A stretch of 64,000 nucleotides of DNA. It comes from Myrica gale (Eukaryota > Streptophyta > Magnoliopsida > Fagales > Myricaceae). Position numbers and translations under genes: made by a program. How positions within the stretch are numbered: the first letter of the stretch is position 1; the number at the start of each line of letters is the position of its first letter. Below, one piece after another: positions 49,257-60,832 of this stretch. Below the pieces are notes generated by a model, which was not told the DNA's origin, searched no databases, and worked only from the letters and a program-made list of their open reading frames with translations. The stretch spans positions 25,307,001 through 25,371,000 of the forward strand of contig OZ005609.1 in NCBI GenBank assembly GCA_963930655.1, read 5' to 3'.

Positions 49257-52200
49257 ATGGAATGGCTTATTGGATTCTGGGTTTTGATAGGTTTTCTTGT
49301 AGGATGGTATTATTGGTCTAAGGAGAAGAACAAGGTAGAAAAGAAGCGCGTGGTTCCAAAAGGGAACTTAGGTTGGCCTTTCATGGGAGAAACTCTCGAG
49401 TTCATTGCTTCTGGCTACACAAGTCGACCCGTCAGCTTTATGGAAAAACGCAAATCTCTGTAAGCTTTCCGCGGTAGATGACTGATGATCTTTAATGATT
49501 TCTTTCCGAGCCAGATACCAATTTCCCTTTTCCAACCCTCTTGCTGATCCGTAAATTGATGCGCCCTCTTTTTTCTTGTTCCTTCAAAATCAATTTCACA
49601 TTTCGTTCCGACTAGTTTCTTCTTTTTCATCTCCCCCGGCCCCCCTCTCCTCATTTTTTCTCTGTAGCCAACAAGTACTTTCTAGGATGGTAGACGCCCT
49701 AGATTGACAAGTCACCGTCAGAAATTTTCCAAGTAGTAACAGTGATGAGAATACTGTTGCGATAATACATTTATTGTTTTTTTTTTTCTACGTTCGATAA
49801 TACATTTATGTAAGGGTAAAATGTAGACGCAGTCACGCAAGTTAGACATGACAGATGGTGAAAAAAGAAAAAAAAAAAAAGAAGAAGAAGAAAAGCCTGC
49901 AATGCAGAAACCAGACTTTTGCTAGCTAGTACTGGGTTCTTATTTGCTTCTGCAGGCAGTAACCACAAGCCTGCTCTCCATAGATTTCAGTCTTCCAATG
50001 AATTGATCAGTTCCTTTCATGCATTGCATAACACCCTTTATCTTTCTTCAATCAGAAGCAGACAAGAAGTAATGAAACAAATGCTCTCTCCCTCTTGACA
50101 GGTACGGGAAGGTGTTCAAAACAAACATCTTGGGAACACCCATCATAGTTTCCACCGATCCGGACGTGAACAAGGTTGTCTTACAGAACCATGGGAACAC
50201 CTTTATCCCTGCGTATCCCAAATCGATCAGAGAGTTATTTGGAAAGAATTCTATACTCCAAATCAATGGGAATCTTCACAGAAGAGTGCATACACTCATT
50301 GGAGGCTTCCTGAGATCCCCTCAACTTAAAGCCCGAATTACCAAAGATATTGAACACACTGTCAAAATCTCCCTGGCTACTTGGAAGGACACGCAAGAAA
50401 TATACGTAGAAGATGAAGTCAAGAAGGTACCTCTGCTCTGTCTCACCGCCTAAAATTATTCATTTCTCAGTTCTCTTTCTCTCTCTCTCTAATGAGGGTT
50501 TTTGGTTCCGGGTGTCCCAGATTACGTTTGCAGTACTTGTTAAAGTATTGATGAGCGTCGGTCCAGGTGAAGATTTGGACTTTCTGAAAAGAGAATTTGG
50601 AGAATTCATTAAAGGGTTGATATGTTTACCAGTTAAGCTCCCAGGAACAAGACTATATAAATCTCTTAAGGTAATTTTACACGTACAAATGCTGGCACAC
50701 ACGACTTCGACATTGTCAACTTTCATTAGCTTATGGTGGTGCGTCTAGGCTAAGGAGAACTTGTTGAAGATGGTGAGGAGGATAGTGGAGGAGAAAAAAA
50801 TAGCTCTGACATTGACGGCCAAGAAGGGTCCGATAATGGATGCAGTGGACGTGCTCTTACGGGAGAATGGTGAATCAGGCGAGACGCAACGTCTACCGGA
50901 CGATTTCATCTGTGGGAATATCGTAGAGATGATGATCCCCGGGGAGGAAACTATGCCCACAGCTCTGACCCTAGCTGTCAAATTCCTCAGCGACTGCCCT
51001 GCCGCTCTACAACAGATACTGGTACGTACTTGACTCCTACTTTTCATCGACGGTTGGGATCATTTCTGATTTCTGAGATCGATGGGCACTGAGATGTCCA
51101 CGTCAAGATGTATTCGTTAAAGTGTTTGACTTTTTCTGAATATGTCATTTTCACGGCAATCACGAACACAAGCACGCCACTGAAACAGAGAGTACGTCCA
51201 AATGGGTCCTAAAAATTGGAGTTGAGTTTTTGCAGCCGTAGGATTTAGAATGAACGGCATCCTCGTTAGGACCACCTGTTAACTTCGTGTCTGAACACGT
51301 TGCGCTGTCACGTTGTCAGTGTTTAGTACGAAGTTTTGTAGTTTTTTTTTTCTTCTCAAATTAACCTATCTTTTTCTCTTCTCTTTGCACGTCAAAGTAC
51401 CACTTTTATCGCATACTCACTTCCAAATTATCATATTTCAACACTTTGCACCTTCCGTCCATAATTTCTGTCAATTTAGACGAAAACTAATCAAGTGCAT
51501 CTCACGTGATTTTTTCTCACATGATCTTTCCATTTTACCCCATCGTTTGAGGGTGCAAAATGAAAAAATATGGTCCTTTAAGAATGCAAAAGGAAAAAAA
51601 AAAATGATAGTTTGAGGATGATAAGTGTAATTATCACTTAAACAAAAAGGGAAGATCTAGGAAAAAGTCACGTGAGACACACGTGATTGGTTTTCCGTTT
51701 CACTTGACAGAAATTATAGACGGAGGGTGCAAACTGTTGGGGCATGGTAGTTGGAGGGTGAAATGTGACAAAAGTGGTAGTTTGAGGTGCAAAGCGAAAA
51801 ATATAGGGTAGTTTGAGGGTGATAAGTGTAATTTTTTTTCCTTTTTGTTTTCCATGTTTCTCGAGCAAAAATCCGCTTTCTTCTTGTAGTGGTAACTAAC
51901 GCGATTTATGAAATTAAAAAATTTTCATATTTCAAGATATTTTTCAGGAGAAAATTTTGAAAGATTAATGAAAAAGTACACAGAGAAAGATGATCTAAGA
52001 AGTTTTTTTTTTGTAAAAAATTATTAAATTTTTTTGAAAGATGTTTGATGGTAAATTATCACGAGAATTAATGAAAAAATACATAGAGCTAGAGAGAAAG
52101 ATGATCGAAGAAGTTTTTTGTAATGAAAAATATTAAAATTTATGTGAAAAAATATTAGAGTTTGAGTGAAAAAGTGTGGGTATTTATATAATTTTTTTGA

Positions 52201-54421
52201 GTTTTTACTTGTTCGGTTTTAAAATTTGTACTTTCTTCAAAATTGCTTTAAAAAAGGTGAAGTTTTCTCTTACCATACATCACATTAGGAGCTAAGAATC
52301 TATTAATTTCGTCCTTGGTTTTGTTCATTTTCTAAAAATCATCTTGGTTTTTTTAAGTTTTTGTAATGGTCTACTAAGGGTGAGACGCATCAACTTAATT
52401 TATGATTGGAGCTTGTGTTACCCTTTGTGGATGAACACGTTAAAGTGTTTGAGTTTATCACTCAAGAATGAACTTTATGTGATTCCTAATTTCCTAGCGT
52501 TCAAACTTCTTTCAGGCCATGCGTAAGCTGTAATTAATTATCCATAACTGGATATCAACTGTTGATAATGATGGCTTCAAGCGAATTGTTAATTAAAAAG
52601 GAAAATAAACTCATGAAGGATAACTTAACAATTATGCATAACTTCTTGCACGGTGATGATTCTGGAAGTTTATAAAGCGATCTATATATGGTAGAGAACT
52701 AGAAAGCCAAGAAGGTGATGTTGCAGGTAGATTTGCCAGACCTTGAAGCAAAAACCCCATCTATGAACCAATATCTTGTTTGTGTTTGATCTTTGTAAGA
52801 GATGGAAAGAATATGCCTAACATCAACACAGTGTGAACATGGTCATTGGAAACTGAAAGTAATAACAAAGATGCCCCTTTTGGACCTATATTTTCCTGTT
52901 TAAGGTCAGGGATCTTTTGTGACATTTAAGAAACCCAGCACAAGTATGTGAAACTTATGTGCCTCATATTTTGGGTAGCTCTGCTGTCTTTGTGATCTGT
53001 GATTTTACAAACTAACTACCACCTTACCCTCGTTAAGGTTTTTTCACTTGGCCTTAAATTTTATGGTGTAGATTTCCTTTTTATATATTTTTTGTACTTA
53101 TCTGGTTTTAATGCTTTTAACTATCCCGTAGGAGGAGAACATGGAATTGAAGAAGAGGAAGACTGATTCGTGCGATGATTATGCTTGGACTGACTACATG
53201 TCCTTGCAATTCACTCAAAATGTGAGTATCAGATATTGGAAATTGAGAAAAAGGGAGTCTAGTTACAGTACTGCCATGAAGTTTATGCCACTCTCAGAAC
53301 CCAAGAGTATAAACTAATACAGGAGAACCTGCTATTCTTATCTTTTCCACAAGGTGATCACTGAAACTCTTAGACTGGCAAACATCATCAACGGGATTTG
53401 GAGAAAAGCAGTGAAGGATGTTGATATCAAAGGTCAGTTTTCTTGGACTGCATATTGGGTTTTGCAGGTAAATAGAGTACAGTTTTACAATCTCATTTTG
53501 GGTTCTTGTGGTGGGATTTGCAGGTTATTTTATACCACAAGGATGGTGCGTCTTGGCATCTTTAACTTCTGTTCACATGGATGAAAGCAACTATTATAAC
53601 CCATATCAGTTTGATCCATGGAGATGGGAGGTAAGCCTAGCTAATGGTACCTCCTCATCCCCAAGACAAATCAAGTATATATATATATATATACCAATCT
53701 ATGAAGCATAACTATCTCGTTGTGCCTCTCTAGTCCTTTCTTATACGGGAGAAGTTAGAGTCCTAATGTTAAGATCCTAAGAGGACCTAATGGAGGGTTG
53801 AGATGTTGTCAACACATTAATGAACAAAATGAAGGGCTGAGATTAAAAGAGCATTAAAAAAAAGCCTAACACCGTTATATGTTTAACAGATCTAAAAAAT
53901 CACATTTAATTTTTTTCATCTTTTAATCTCAACCCTCCATTCTATTCATTAGGACCCTAACTTCTTCCTCATACAACTTTGCTTATACAACTTCTTTGGT
54001 TGCAGAAAATAGGAACTGCCGTTAACAACAATTGCTTTATCCCATTCGGCGGTGGGCAGAGGCTATGCCCTGGATTAGAACTTTCTAGGCTCGAGCTCTC
54101 GATATTTCTTCACCATTTCGTCACTACTTACAGGTAATCGTGGCAGCTAAATCTTGAACACAAAATATATATATATATATTTATATTTATGGCATCGATT
54201 TGCTGGAAGCAATACGGAACAAACATATACAGAGAAGATAGTAATAGAAAGAACACAAAGATGAAACAGTCTGTACGTACGTAGTTAATGGGGCTTTACG
54301 TTTTTCTTTTGCCTTGTGCAGATGGGTAGCACAGCAGGATAAGGTAGTCTACTTTCCAACGGTCAAGATGAAAAGAAAGCTCCCCATCAGAGTCAACGCC
54401 ATTACTTCTTCCGACTACTAA
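49257..54421 (+). CDS. CYP90D1: Cytochrome P450, CYP90D type (brassinosteroid C-23 hydroxylase)
   Basis: Nine exons: 49257-49459, 50102-50426, 50521-50670, 50749-51021, 53132-53221, 53354-53432, 53524-53630, 54006-54133, 54322-54421; 484 residues. N-terminal ER anchor ([17 protein letters not shown]), then [21 protein letters not shown]-helix [10 protein letters not shown] (residues 287-296), K-helix ETLR (351-354), haem loop [11 protein letters not shown] with Cys430. Recalled similarity to Arabidopsis CYP90D1 is strong in [53 protein letters not shown] and [14 protein letters not shown]90C/D enzymes hydroxylate C-23 of brassinosteroid precursors in the ER. CYP90C1 and CYP724 are alternatives but fit less well. 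Intron 4 (2.1 kb) holds a foldback and a MITE-like repeat. The usual AGxDT motif is PGEET, in line with Pro in this subfamily. Confidence 0.9.
51341..51840. mobile_element. Foldback element in CYP90D intron 4
   Basis: The left arm phrases CTTTGCACGTCAAAGTACCA, TTTGCACCTTCCGTCC and ATAATTTCTGTCAA are matched in order by the complement of the right arm (CTTTGCACCTCAAACTACCA, TTTGCACCCTCCGTCT, ATAATTTCTGTCAA). Arms of about 180-190 bases; central loop about 100. Left and right edges carry poly-T and poly-T on the same strand. No protein. Confidence 0.75.
51905..52230. repeat. MITE-like repeat in CYP90D intron 4
   Basis: A/G-rich sequence repeating phrases such as AATGAAAAAGTACACAGAG and AATGAAAAAATACATAGAG, and GTGAAAAAGTGTGGG, similar to the recurring element family. 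A partial internal duplication is visible (about 51955-52005 against 52060-52115). Ends unclear. Confidence 0.4.
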
Positions 54422-56312
54422 TTTGCTGCAAGTGACATAAGGATCAAGATTAACCTCTCAAAGGAAGGAATTAAGGCCTGCATGCATGTAAAAATATATA
54501 TATATCTACCTCTACTTCTAGGATAGTGCGTACTTAATTTCGTAACGAAATTAGTGTTCTAAGTTCAAGACTTGATTAATTTGCACTTTATTTATATTTC
54601 AAGTAAATAATACCTCTCTCTTAGAAAAAAAGGGGAGGAAGAAGAAGTAAATAATACATGTCATAAGAGATCTCAATAGACAGACCCACAAGGACACGAG
54701 GAGGCGTCGCCTTCAAATGTTGAGCCTATAATTGCGGTAGCTCTGGTGTCACCATCCATTTTCATTGCAGGACAGGTCTTTGGGGTACTGTCCCAGTCGA
54801 AATAGAAGCCTGGCGAGAAGATCAGATCTTTTAAATTTAGAAATTGGTCCGGTCGAATAGACAGTAACATTTGTGGCGGGTATGAACTTGAAATGGGGTC
54901 ATGGTGCTTCTGGTTCCACTGCGTGCATGTGCTGGACTAAAGTAGCATTTCCATATATTGGTGGAGCCCTAGTACATATGCCGTACTCCCTCCCCATTAT
55001 CTTCTTCGTTCTTGCTTGTACTGAGGGGGGCGTGCGTAATCGAACCAGTACAGAAGAATCAAGTGGACTGACAGACAGAAGAAGTGGGCGAATTTCCCCT
55101 CGATATCCACATGTAGAAGCTTGCAGCTTTTCGGTCTCTTAGTGGAAGTGTGCAGCACTACTCACACGCCTGTTCTGCATGGAATCCTATGATATGCTCC
55201 CTGCGTCCAGCTGTAGGGGATGCAATTAATGCAGAATAATTGCATGGCATGAGTACTTTTTTTATTCATATTTGGAAGTCTAGATAGTAGCTATATGTCC
55301 TTTACTTTCGAGGGCCTGCTTCAGTTCATCTTTGTTCGTCCTCACCAACTATATATATCTGCAGCAATTAATTATAGAGTTTACTACAAGCAATGAAACA
55401 ATATGATTAATCACAATCTGTATAATTGAGTGGCCATGCATGACAAAAGGTGAGAAATTAATCCAGTTTCTTGCTCTGGAGCTGCTGAGTGACTGAGCGG
55501 TGGTGTTTGTTTGTGGAAATATAGGGGTTTTGGAAATTTTGGGTATTAGGGTTTGTGAAAAGTATAGTATTTTATAGAAAAGTGAGGAGAAAGAAGATTT
55601 AATTGAATAATATAATATTATTTTATAATTTAACGAGGAGAGATTATTTTATGATTGTTTGAAAATTTTGAGAGTTGAAAATATTAGAAAACAAACTCCC
55701 CCGAGTCCAGCCATCAACAGTTGCACTTCGTTCACACATCTTGACATCCTCAGTATGACATAATTTTATGGGGGTATATTAGTATTATCTGTAAATATTT
55801 GTCTGAATTATCTCATTCAATTTGAAGATAGACAAACACATGTACACACTCAAAATAGGATCCATATATTGTATTTATCTTTTCCCAAATTGTATGATTC
55901 AATTCTGATAACAAATTGGATCGTTCTATTGAGATTTGGGACGAGAAATGCCGTTGCAGAAAGGGTTTAACAATTTCCAAGTGAATGATCGAGGCCCTAC
56001 TTGTTAGTAAACCATAGTTCTCCTACTTTATGATAGCCTGGCATCACTGGAGATGCATCATATGCTGTCATTGGAAGCAATTCAATATCAAGAAACCAAG
56101 GCAGTAACTTCGGAAATACAATTGAACCATGAGCAAAACAACGCAGCTCTGTATTCAGTAGAGATATATCAAGCACGAGCGCACCTATCTAACAGATAGG
56201 ACAGAAAAAATTGAAGTTTAAAGACACTAGTTTTGAATATTCCTTCGGCAATGGGCAAAAAGCTAAACAGCAGGAAACATCGTCTGCCACTGAAATCCAA
56301 CAAGAAAGAAAG
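54422..56312. other. Intergenic region
   Basis: No supported gene. A minus-strand frame at 54673-54870 (contains STFEGDASSCPCGSVY) has a protein-like look but I recognise no family and see no splice partners. A MITE-like repeat lies at 55500-55703. Confidence 0.45.
55500..55703. repeat. MITE-like element
   Basis: Ends GGTGGTGTTTGTTTG and AAAACAAACTCCCCC are inverted. The interior AAAAGTGAGGAGAAAGAAG follows the family pattern. Confidence 0.5.
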
Positions 56313-58588
56313 TCAAGCCGTGGATTTTTTCTTCTCTTCCTCAAGCTGCTGCAGCTCCGCTAGTCTTTGAGCCCATGCTCTTTCCCTAGCGACAGCAGCC
56401 ATTTTACGCTCTACTCTCTTAATGATCTTCTTCTTTTTAGCCTCCTGCAACTGAGCCTTCCGCTTCTTTTTTTCTGACTGCACATGCCCAAAATCCTCTT
56501 CATATTCAAAATCAAGAAACTATAAACAGTAATCCAACCATTTCATGAATGAAATGCAACAAACTGTTTTCTGAATTACGTGAAGCCGGTAAGCAAACAG
56601 CAAACAGCAAACCCATGATCTTGATTGGAAAATAATCAATTAAAAGCAAAGAATTAGGAAACCCTTCAAATGAATCCATCTAAAAATCAACACGCAAGTT
56701 CGTCCATTCAGAAAACTAAGAATGAGCAGACTTCCGTAAAAAGATCAAATAAAGATTTTTTTTTCTTTTTACACAGATTAAAGGCCTAAAAGCAATAAAC
56801 AACATAGGTTAAGATGCATTCAGAAGATACAACATATAATAGGCGGAAATCAAAAACCAAATTTTGCACTTCCAAAACTGCTTCATCTATCTCACATGGA
56901 TGGAGATACTTTTTAATGAATCCTTATAATTCTTACGTGGATGGTAATATTTTCATGTGGTCATACAATTAAAGAATTGTTACCAAAAAACACAAATGGC
57001 TTCGCTTGTTTGTAACTGGAAGAGTTACAGTTCCTGCTATTTAGTTACCGGTTTTCCAGTATTTTTTTTTTATAACGTGGAAATCCCCAAAGCCGGACCC
57101 ATTTGACCCAACCCTAAAGTACAAACCACGGCCCACGGGACCGACCCCACAACCCAGGGAACATATAAGTCAAGAACTCGCCCAACAGCAGGAAAATTCA
57201 TCCCACACCCTTGAGACTCGAACTTGGTACCAAGTATTTAGTAAGTGACCATTGAAACTTCCAGTGATTTCACGGAAATACTTGGAAATCAATGTCAGAC
57301 GCTTGATCATATTATTTGGAAAGCCAAATAGGGTTCAATTCTGGCAAACACTTCAATCCTTGATGAAATCAATGCCAGACTCTTTATTGCTGTGTTTTGG
57401 AAGCTTGTTTCAGTTTTTCCTAGATCTCTGTGTATTGATTTGTATACAACTGAAATATTCCTGTGCACCCATTATAGCCTTCATCATTCTATATCTATTA
57501 TGAACAAAAAGTGTTGAGTTTAATCCATACTCTTGAGAGCTTACGCCATTATTTTCGGCACTCTTAAACCACTACTAACACATTTCAAGTTACTATTACT
57601 TCAATATAATTGAAAAGTAGCATGAATTTCTGTTTTCAAGCTTCCAGACTATCAACTCACTTAAAGTTGGTTAACCGGGTAGAAATGAATCTTCATTTCA
57701 ATACTCCGCTTGCTGTATGACTATTGCCAAATTATCAGTATAATATATGTTAGCATACAAGAGAGATTATGAATCATCCTCTCAATTCAAATCAATTGTT
57801 CCACAACGCTCAAACCATAACCTAGTTCAGCTCAATGTTACACAAAACAAGACATATTCGAGAGTTTAGCAAAAACTAATTGAACATTGAACAAAAAACA
57901 AAAATAGTGCGAAGAATTCCCAAACCATTTCATAAGGAACAATAATTTTCCCAATTGTTTTCGCAGAATACGCACCAATACAAACGCGCGCCGCTGCTTT
58001 ATTCGCTTTTTCTCGTTCCTTCTTTTCACACTGCCTTCATTGGGACTAGTGGACTACTAGGAGGTATCCGCTCGCCTGGTGTGTACTGAACCCAGGCATA
58101 CGGCCCTGCATCATTTAACTAATAATAAGCGAATTTCGAATTGCATCCACCAAATGCCGCTAAAACCCTTAATTCACACAATTGCACCAACAAACATCGA
58201 GTCGCAGAGTAAATAAGAAAGAAATGCAACACCGCCAAGTGCATGAAAAATTACACTTTATTCACCGTGTTTGGTTAACGAGAAAAATAAGCGGAAAAAA
58301 GTAGCAACAGTTTTTCAGGGACAATAAGGAACCTGGGGGTTTTAAACTGCCTCTTTTGCGATGAGGCCTGTCGCTGGGCCGTCTCTTCGGGAACCGGGTG
58401 TCAGTCAAGCTGTGCAATTGGTTCGAGATCGGAAATCGTGGGACTCGGGGGTGCAGTCGGCCAACGAAAATGGAATTCGGAGATGTGAAAGTGGCAGGAA
58501 ACGGCGTTGTGGTGGGGCAAGTGGATGTGCGGGATGCTAGAGTTCTTGAAAGGGGTCGAATTAAGGTTCTTAGAGCTCCAAATCCCAT
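56313..58588 (-). pseudogene. Small basic, probably mitochondrial protein gene broken by an 8-bp duplication
   Basis: Three exons, transcript order: 58588-58333, 58105-57976, 56477-56313. Exon 1 gives a presequence-like start (MGFGALRTLIRPLSRTLASR) and ends HRKRGSLKPPG. Exon 2 gives PYAWVQYTPGERIPPSSP, and later NEGSVKRRNEKKRIKQRR. Exon 3 gives a Lys/Arg-rich helix with RVERKMAAVARERAWAQRLA and QQLEEEKKKSTA. Between PSSP and NEGS the sequence AGTCCACT is repeated as AGTCC(C), adding 8 bases, so the frame reads PLVPMKAV and stops. With one unit the three exons join in phase to 180 residues. Classed as broken here; a polymorphic or assembly error is possible. Function not known to me; the layout suggests a mitochondrial RNA- or ribosome-associated protein, which is inference only. 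Confidence 0.8.
57063..57238 (-). mobile_element. Second SINE-like insertion, in intron 2 of the broken gene
   Basis: Minus orientation: B-box-like AAGTTCGAGTCTCAAGG (around 57213-57229), then about 150 bases ending in an A11 tail (T run at 57061-57071). GTATTT occurs at both sides and may be part of a target duplication. No clear A box, so it may be 5'-truncated. Confidence 0.5.
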
Positions 58589-58782
58589 CTCTCTCTTTCT
58601 GTGTTCAGGTTCAAATGGCTGCGGAAGAAGCTGTAACGAGAGGAGGAACAGAGCAAACCACGAAGAGGGATGATGGGACGGAGAGTTGGTGTGACTAAAT
58701 GTAACGGTATGTTTCCGGTGTCGGGAGGAGGTTTGAGCCTGGAGTTTGTGTAGACATTAAAAGCCCAAAATAGCAACCATCG

Positions 58783-58981
58783 GTCCTCTGTGTTTGCAAA
58801 ACTCAACATTTCCAACATTTTATCTCTCTCCTAATAAAATACTCCAATATAATATCTCTATCTCCTACAAAAAAATATAAAAAATTACAAAAACTATAAA
58901 AAATTACCTCTCTCTTCACCTTTTCACTAAACCCAATACCAACACATATTCTCATACCCAACATTTTACAACACGAGGGTC
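58783..58981. repeat. MITE-like element upstream of the broken gene
   Basis: Ends CCTCTGTGTTTGC and ACAACACGAGGG. The interior nearly matches 7820-8006 (TTTATCTCTCTCCTAATAAAAT, TATAAAAAATTACAAAAACT). Begins about 195 bases before the minus-strand gene's start. Confidence 0.55.
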
Positions 58982-60832
58982 TAACCAATGAAGAGTTGGC
59001 CTTCGGGTGCAAAAAGGTGATACTGGGGCTTGACTGGGCCATGCATGCACGAAACCCCTCGGTACCAAACCATGATCTGCAATTTGGCGATCATAAAATT
59101 GTGCATGTTTTCAAATAGCAATGGGAACTTGAAGTTGGTGAGGAAAGCATCATGCTCACAATTATATATAGAATAACTGAGTGATTTTCTACTGCTAGTG
59201 TTATAAAATTATGAGTACAAATTACACTTTGCATTCACGTTATTTGAGATCCTAACATTTTATACTCCGTTCTTTTAATTTTGAGACATTTCACCTATAT
59301 GCATGTTTGGACTTCCTTCGATTTGCACCCTGTCGTTTATTTATCTATTATTTCCAACAAAAAAGTTATCATTTGGGGAGTATGAAATTCCTCCCACATT
59401 GGTAGTATGAGATGTCAATGTGGGGTTTATATGTCTTATGCTCTCTTCCCTCTTAAGCTATGTTTTGGGAGTGAGTTCTCCTAAGGCATGTAGCAAATGG
59501 TATCAGAGCCTACGTCATGCTTCTGAGTTGCAATCGTACGGCACAAGATGTGATGTCGGTATTGCAGTGTTACCTCCGGGACTAGGAAAAACCTAGTGCA
59601 CAATCAGCCCGCATGGGCGCCGGGGCTGCAGAGCGTGGCGAAATGTTATGGACCATTTGAGAAGTATGTGATCCGTCTTAAATTGATATTATGAGATGTC
59701 AATGTGAGGTTTATAGGTCTTAAGCTCCCTTCCCTCTTAAGCTAACATTTGAGGGTGAATTCTCCTAAAGCATGTAACATTTTATATTTTACCTAATATT
59801 ATCATTTTTTTTATTTTATCTGTGTAAATGACCTAATTTTTTTTCTTTTTAAAAAAAAGATACCTGTGCAATTGATGTGTCAGGAAATGTGTCACATATG
59901 AAATTTTCGTCCATAACAATAAAATAAGTGGAACCTTAAATTCCAAACAGATCAAAGACCACATGTCTAAAAAAAAAAAAAAATTTAAAGCACAAGTCTT
60001 AAATAAAAAATGTCATTAAGCACAAGAATATGATTTGTATTTTTTTCATATAAAAATAACATTACTCACTACCTCCCTCCAAATGCATTCGTTTATTTTG
60101 CATTTACCTATTGGAGCTCCCATATTGTTCCTCGAAAGCCTTCATAACATTTTTATCTTAATTTTTTGTACACAGGGATAGAACCTTGGTGCTCTTATTG
60201 ACATGAGATTTCTTTCGACATTAAACTCAAGCGATTAGATCGTTCCTTACGTTTAGGTTTCAAAATCTCCTATATTCTGGTGCATTAATTTGATTCCTTA
60301 GGAGTAAGTGGAGTGTCAATTAACAAAGAGCCACCCACCCCCATTTGTCTCTCATTTCAGCAAAGTAATCAGCGTTTAATTATTACATTAGAATATGAGA
60401 GAAGTTATCAACAAATGGAGTAATTAGTAACCTCAAGTAATAAGACTAGTAAGTTTATAAACGCTAATTAGAAATACCATATAATTAAGAGGATGGAAGC
60501 TTATAATTAAGTTGCATGAAATAAAAAGATTACAAACAAGATCATGTGGATAACATGATTCCCATCATCTTTTCAGCCATTGGTAACCAATATACCAAGA
60601 CTGATCGTTATTGAACTGCAAAACTAATGAGAAATCCTAAAGGATCCCAGCTGGTTAGCTGATGTAATTCTCGAAACAGAAGCACCAATAGGGTCCAAGT
60701 CCAACTCGCGCGCCTTCTTGCAACGGGCACCTAATTACTTCCTTAATTCTTATTCAGACGTACGTGAAGTTTTAAGAAAATAACCTAAGAACAACATCTA
60801 GTGTTGAGATCGTACGTAGTACGTATCACATA
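58982..60832. other. Intergenic region
   Basis: Holds the TRIM element (59371-59779) and AT-rich sequence. Positions 59210-59340 resemble one arm of the foldback at 48140 (CTTTGCATTC, ACATTTTATACTCCG) without a clear partner. No gene. Confidence 0.5.
59371..59779 (+). mobile_element. TRIM (miniature LTR retroelement)
   Basis: Two direct repeats of about 125 bases (59371-59495 and 59655-59779) share ATTTGRGRAGTATG, ATGAGATGTCAATGTGRGG, CCCTTCCCTCTTAAGCTA and TTCTCCTAARGCATGTARCA. Directly after the left repeat lies TGGTATCAGAGC (59498-59509), the classic primer-binding site complementary to initiator Met-tRNA. The internal part is only about 160 bases and codes for nothing, which defines a TRIM. 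Flanking duplication not resolved. Confidence 0.85.

Noticed and set aside
54673..54870. Minus-strand 65-codon frame ending DASSCPCGSVY
   Set aside because: Looks protein-like but has no known family, promoter or exon partner; kept only as a remark in the intergenic entry.
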